Source of the DNA: Devosia sp. Root436
GTDB lineage: Bacteria > Pseudomonadota > Alphaproteobacteria > Rhizobiales > Devosiaceae
NCBI RefSeq assembly: GCF_001426345.1
Contig: NZ_LMEM01000001.1
Location: forward strand, 706,264 to 770,263
Length of the DNA: 64,000 bases
Direction: 5' to 3'
A program made the position numbers and the translations under genes. Of the stretch, positions 60,890-64,000 are shown in pieces (the stretch's first letter is position 1; every line of letters starts with the position of its first letter). The notes below the pieces were generated by a model. That model was given only the letters and a program-made list of their open reading frames with translations. It ran no database searches and was not told the DNA's origin.

Positions 60890-61830
60890 GGGTGACCGCG
60901 CAACTGGGAATCGATGTGGGCGGGACGGCCAGCCGCTGGGTGGCCTGTGACGGCCAGGGCACCATCCTGGCCCGCGGCAAGGCGGCGGGGGCGACCGCCC
61001 ATGTGTTCAACCCTGCGGAGAAAGAGCGGCTGCTGGCGGCACTGGCCAGTATCGCGGGAGCGCTTGATGAGGCGGGCCTGGCCGCGGGCAGTATCGTGGC
61101 GGGGCTGACCGGCTATGGGGCCGCCGTAGCCGGCGATATCGAAGCCCTGCTCGGCCAGGTATTCGGCACCGCGGCGGACGATATCGTCGTCACCGACGAT
61201 ATCGTGCTGGCCTATATGGCCAATTTCGCTCCCGGCGAGGGCCACCTGGTATCGGCCGGAACCGGATCGATCGGGCTCCATATCGGCGAGGGCGGCGACT
61301 ATGTGCGCGTCGGCGGGCGCGGCATTCTCATCGACGATGCCGGCTCGGGAAGCTGGATCGCGTTGCGGGCGCTGGACCTTGTCTATCGCGCGCTCGACCA
61401 TTCCGGCTCGTTCGCCGCCGTGGCCGGGCTGGCGCAGCAGCTGTTCGCGGAAATCGGCGGCGATGCGTGGCACGACACCCGCCAGTTCATCTATGCCGGC
61501 GACCGGGGCCGCATCGGCTCGCTCGCCGTGGCCGTGGCGCGCGCCGCCGAGGCGGGAGACGCCGTCGCGGTCTCCATCCTGCGCGAGGCCGGCGCCGAAC
61601 TGGCAGAGCTGGCCAAGGCACTGATCGCCCGCGCCGGCAGCCGGCCAATCGGGTTCACGGGCGGGGTGCTTGCCCTGCACCCGCTGATCGTCGAGGCGAT
61701 AAGGGAACACCTAGCCGGCCACGATGTCCGCCTGGTTGGGGCAGATGCCGCCCTTGCCGCGGCACGGCTCCAGACTGTCGGAAATGCAGGCTGGCGCCAG
61801 ATTCTGGCTGCACGATCATCGATCGCCTGA
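60886..61830 (+). CDS. BadF/BadG-family amino-sugar kinase
   Basis: The 314-residue kinase starts with a TTG overlapping the nanE stop (TTGA); a GTG at 60892 is an alternative. It has the ASKHA fold: phosphate loop GIDVGGTASRWVA, TDDIVLAYMANF, and SAGTGSIG with the adenosine-site GFTGGVLALHP. This family includes eukaryotic-type GlcNAc kinase and clostridial MurK, which phosphorylates MurNAc and GlcNAc. With nanE and a sugar importer it probably phosphorylates imported ManNAc, GlcNAc or MurNAc. Confidence 0.87.
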   Translation: MRVTAQLGIDVGGTASRWVACDGQGTILARGKAAGATAHVFNPAEKERLLAALASIAGALDEAGLAAGSIVAGLTGYGAAVAGDIEALLGQVFGTAADDIVVTDDIVLAYMANFAPGEGHLVSAGTGSIGLHIGEGGDYVRVGGRGILIDDAGSGSWIALRALDLVYRALDHSGSFAAVAGLAQQLFAEIGGDAWHDTRQFIYAGDRGRIGSLAVAVARAAEAGDAVAVSILREAGAELAELAKALIARAGSRPIGFTGGVLALHPLIVEAIREHLAGHDVRLVGADAALAAARLQTVGNAGWRQILAARSSIA

Positions 61831-61850
61831 TCTTCGCGAGTATTGGGGAA

Positions 61851-61943
61851 TGGCGGAGAGGATGGGATTCGAACCCACGAGACAGTTCATCACCATCTGC
61901 GCCCTTAGCAGGGGCGTGCCTTCGACCACTCGGCCACCTCTCC
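61851..61943 (-). tRNA. tRNA-Ser (GCU anticodon)
   Basis: The minus strand reads GGAGAGGTGGCCGAGTGG at the 5' end, pairs CGGAGAGG-like acceptor bases at the 3' end and encodes CCA. The anticodon GCT lies at 61909-61907 in the loop CTGCTAA. The long variable arm and T-loop GGTTCGAATCC mark a class II serine tRNA reading AGC/AGU. Confidence 0.95.
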
Positions 61944-62036
61944 GGCAGGGGGTGGATAGCGGGCGGGGGGTGGGATGGCAAGCGGTTTTTGGCGCGGCGC
62001 GGGTTGCGGCGCGATTGTTGCGGTATTTGCTTTATG

Positions 62037-62160
62037 GCCGCCATGAATGGCGGCTAAAGCCGTGTCGCGACCTTTCAGATTCGCTCAAAACGCTTTAGCT
62101 CTTGACGTTGCGCATGTCTTTGTCCCGAAACCGGTGCCCACTTTGGGGAGACATGCTCTA
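62037..62160. repeat. Intergenic palindromes, rhizobial repeat type
   Basis: GCCGCCAT-GA-ATGGCGGC at 62037-62054 is a perfect hairpin. Downstream, GCATGTCT (62112-62119) and AGACATGC (62149-62156) flank a GAAACCGGTGCCCACTTT core that resembles a repeat widespread in Hyphomicrobiales genomes. The gap 61944-62212 contains nothing else I can support. Confidence 0.5.
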
Positions 62161-62212
62161 GATCGTGTGGCGCGGCGAATCGCGATTGGTGCTCGGGCGG
62201 CGGGTGGAACGC

Positions 62213-62737
62213 ATGGCAAACGGCGGCTTGAGGCTTTGGGTCGGGACGGGCGTGATGCTGGCCGGCATGGCGGGTGCGTGGGCCCAGGAGCCCTTTGTGC
62301 CCGCCCCCAACCGCGTGCTCGACCCGATCGAAGGCAACTGGCAGACGCTTGAACTGTCGGAAATCACCATCGCGCTGTGCCTCGACGGCTTTTGCGGGAC
62401 ACTGAGCAAGATCGTGGTGCCGCGCGAGGGGCTGACGGAAGAAGAATATGCCGCTGCGCTGGCAATGCCGCCCGAAAGCTATACCGATATCCGCAACCCC
62501 GACCCCACCTTGCGCGGCCGGCCGATGCTGGGGCTGCAGATATTGACGTTGCTGCCCAGCGCCAAGCCCAATGTCTATGATGGGGAAATCTACAATCCCG
62601 AGGACGGCAATACCTATTCGGGCTATGTCGAAATGCTGGGGCCCGACCTGATCCGGCTCAATGGCTGTGTGCTCTATAACATCATCTGTCAGGGGCAGGA
62701 CTGGGTCCGGGTGATCCCCGTGGTCGAGGGACAGTAG
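62213..62737 (+). CDS. DUF2147-family exported protein
   Basis: The ATG at 62213 opens a signal peptide (MANGGLRLWVGTGVMLAGMA, cleavage near AWAQ); an upstream ATG would mask it. The 174-residue protein matches the DUF2147 pattern: EGNWQT, ITIALCLDGFCGTLSKI with two Cys, LRGRPMLGLQIL, GEIYNPEDGNTYSGYVEMLG and LNGCVLYNIICQGQDWVRV. Family function is unknown, probably periplasmic or lipid-binding beta-barrel-like. It stands alone between repeats. Confidence 0.88.
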   Translation: MANGGLRLWVGTGVMLAGMAGAWAQEPFVPAPNRVLDPIEGNWQTLELSEITIALCLDGFCGTLSKIVVPREGLTEEEYAAALAMPPESYTDIRNPDPTLRGRPMLGLQILTLLPSAKPNVYDGEIYNPEDGNTYSGYVEMLGPDLIRLNGCVLYNIICQGQDWVRVIPVVEGQ

Positions 62738-62751
62738 GCCGGTGCTCGTGG

Positions 62752-62960
62752 CACCCCCACCCTCATTCCCTCCCCCTGTCAGACAGGGCCATCGCCCTGT
62801 TGCAACAGTCCCACCGAGCGTGGGCTCCCTCTCCCCTGAGGGGAGAGGGTGGGGCGAGGGGTTCAGTGCTGGTGAAATGCACGGTGCCCGACGTAGCGCT
62901 GAACCCCTCACCCGACCCTTCGGGTCGACCTCTCCCCTCAGGGGAGAGGTGACTCCGTAC
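62752..62960. repeat. C-rich intergenic palindromic repeat
   Basis: CAGGGCGATGGCCCTG-like bases precede CCCTCTCCCCTGAGGGGAG, GAGGGGTTCAG with its partner CTGAACCCCTC, CCCGACCCTTCGGGTCG and CTCTCCCCTCAGGGGAGAG. The order and spacing match 50378-50513 closely. It separates convergent DUF2147 and glutathione-transferase genes. Confidence 0.8.
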
Positions 62961-63014
62961 CCACTCGATATGCGATAGCCCTGCCACGGCGGGCGGGGCG
63001 GCGGTCGTCCGGTC

Positions 63015-63713
63015 TCAGCGCTGGTTGAACAGGACCTTTTGGGCGTCCTTGTCCTTGGAGAGGTCGGCCGAGGGGGTGTCCTTGCCCCAGGCGAGGCCGC
63101 TGGCGACGGCGGGGCGCGCGGCGAGGCGATCGAGCCAGGCCTTTACATTGGGGAAATCGGCGATGTCCTGGCCCTGGCGTTGCCAGCCCTGGGCCCAGCC
63201 GATGGAGGCGATATCGGCGATGGAATAATCGCCGGCGACATAGTCGCGGCCTTCAAGCTGCTTGTCGAGAACGCCATAGAGGCGGTGGGTTTCATCGATA
63301 TAGCGCTTGGTCGCATAGGGGATGCGCTCGGGGGCGTAGATGGCGAAATGGTGGTTCTGGCCGAGCATGGGGCCGAAGCCGCCGACCTGCCAGAACAGCC
63401 ATTCATCGACCTTGACCTGCTGGCGCGGATCGGTGGGGTAGAACTGGCCGAATTTCAGGCCGAGATATTTGAGGATGGCGCCGGATTCGAAGATGGAGAT
63501 CGGCGCGCCGCCAGGCCCCTCGGGGTCGACGATGGCGGGAATCTTGTTGTTGGGCGAAATGGCGAGGAATTCGGGCTTGAACTGGTCGCCCTTGCCGATA
63601 TCGACGCGGTGATAAATCCACGGAACGCCAAGCTCTTCGAGCATGATATGGACTTTCTGCCCGTTTGGGGTGGGCAGGGAATAGGCCTCGATCGGCTTGG
63701 TCTGGATGGTCAT
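63015..63713 (-). CDS. Glutathione S-transferase, YfcG/YghU-like
   Basis: The ATG at 63713 gives 232 residues (an upstream in-frame ATG at 63725 is possible). The N-terminal thioredoxin-like domain has IEAYSLPTPNGQKVHIMLEE, LAISPNNKIPAIVD and the glutathione-binding SIFESGAILKYL. The helical domain includes WLFWQVGGFGPMLGQNHHF and DYSIADIASIGWAQGW. The TPNGQKV motif with Thr/Asn rather than Tyr/Ser fits the nu-class disulfide-bond reductases YfcG and YghU. Confidence 0.9.
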   Translation of the reverse strand: MTIQTKPIEAYSLPTPNGQKVHIMLEELGVPWIYHRVDIGKGDQFKPEFLAISPNNKIPAIVDPEGPGGAPISIFESGAILKYLGLKFGQFYPTDPRQQVKVDEWLFWQVGGFGPMLGQNHHFAIYAPERIPYATKRYIDETHRLYGVLDKQLEGRDYVAGDYSIADIASIGWAQGWQRQGQDIADFPNVKAWLDRLAARPAVASGLAWGKDTPSADLSKDKDAQKVLFNQR

Positions 63714-63813
63714 TGCCGGTTCCATTGGTGTTGATGCTGCACCATATATCGGCGTTTTACGATGCAAGGCAAGGCGACTTGCGGTCGCCCTGCCCCGCCG
63801 TTGGCCGTCACGG

Positions 63814-64000
63814 TCAGGCCCGCCGCAGGATCATCTGCGGATTGCCGTTGCCGCGCATGGCGCTGGAAATGCCGTGGACATCCACGGTGGACACCACGCG
63901 ATGGCGCAGGGCCGCGAACATGAAGGTCGGCGTGACATTGACCGGTTTATCGAACTGGATGGTCACGGTGTAGCTCTGCATGTTGCCCAGGAGCTGGACG
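63814..64000 (-). CDS. C-terminal fragment of an unrecognised protein, partial
   Basis: The frame is open from the window edge to a TGA at 63816-63814 and encodes about 62 residues (VQLLGNMQSYTVTIQFDKPV at the start, ISSAMRGNGNPQMILRRA at the end). Codon usage fits the neighbours. I do not recognise the family, and most of the gene lies outside the window. Confidence 0.5.
   Translation of the reverse strand, partial: VQLLGNMQSYTVTIQFDKPVNVTPTFMFAALRHRVVSTVDVHGISSAMRGNGNPQMILRRA

Noticed and set aside
1..64000. Horizontally acquired island or prophage
   Set aside because: No integrase, phage genes or direct-repeat attachment sites were seen, and base composition looks uniform; the tRNA-Ser lies next to ordinary genes.

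Overview
The window looks like a chromosomal segment of a GC-rich alphaproteobacterium in the order Hyphomicrobiales, most likely Devosia or a close relative. This rests on the codon usage, the alphaproteobacterial Porin_2-type porin, a GTTC-N7-GTTC LexA box, the smpB-dapA neighbourhood next to an NYN-domain protein, and the very high density of ABC importers. No prophage, transposase, CRISPR array or rRNA operon is visible. One tRNA-Ser(GCU) is present.

Layout. 1-12 kb is housekeeping and envelope: smpB, dapA, a soluble lytic transglycosylase, an odd alpha/beta hydrolase, a three-gene envelope operon (a 1090-residue repeat-rich OmpA-like protein, an unlisted 37-residue membrane protein and a helix-hairpin-helix protein), a porin and an SDR dehydrogenase. 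12-19 kb holds a gntR-nagB-II-nagA operon divergent from a murQ-family gene, then a GH2 beta-mannosidase with a small HTH gene. 20-25 kb is an ABC importer ending in a glycerophosphodiester phosphodiesterase, preceded by a three-repeat Pho box. 25-28 kb holds an inositol-monophosphatase-family gene and a Na/Pi cotransporter with a PhoU-like tail. 28-37 kb is a Dpp-type importer, a divergent lacI regulator and a HAD-fusion gene carrying the same LacI-type operator. dinB follows with a LexA box.

38.9-46.1 kb is an operon of a Dpp-type ABC importer, a cytoplasmic beta-lactamase-family hydrolase and anmK. 46.3-54.7 kb, on the other strand, is a murQ-GNAT-nagZ-ABC importer-GNAT operon. An rpiR regulator at 54.9 kb reads away from it, towards a sugar ABC importer with nanE and a BadF-type amino-sugar kinase (56-61.8 kb). 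The same palindrome GGAAT-N5-ATTCC sits in the murQ/rpiR intergenic region and over the promoter of the nanE operon, so RpiR probably controls both.

Read together, about 50 kb carries nearly all cytoplasmic steps of peptidoglycan and amino-sugar salvage: NagZ, AnmK, two MurQ-family proteins, NagA, a SIS-type glucosamine-6-phosphate deaminase, a BadF-type kinase, NanE and a lytic transglycosylase. Two oligopeptide-type importers and one sugar importer lie in the same operons. No AmpG-like permease is seen here. The working model is ABC-importer-based muropeptide and amino-sugar recycling with a dedicated RpiR circuit. A 132-bp nested palindromic element occurs three times, and other palindromic intergenic repeats fill most larger gaps. 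Start codons were often moved inward from the longest reading frame, using Shine-Dalgarno sequences, signal peptides and the ATGA/GTGA overlaps common in these operons.
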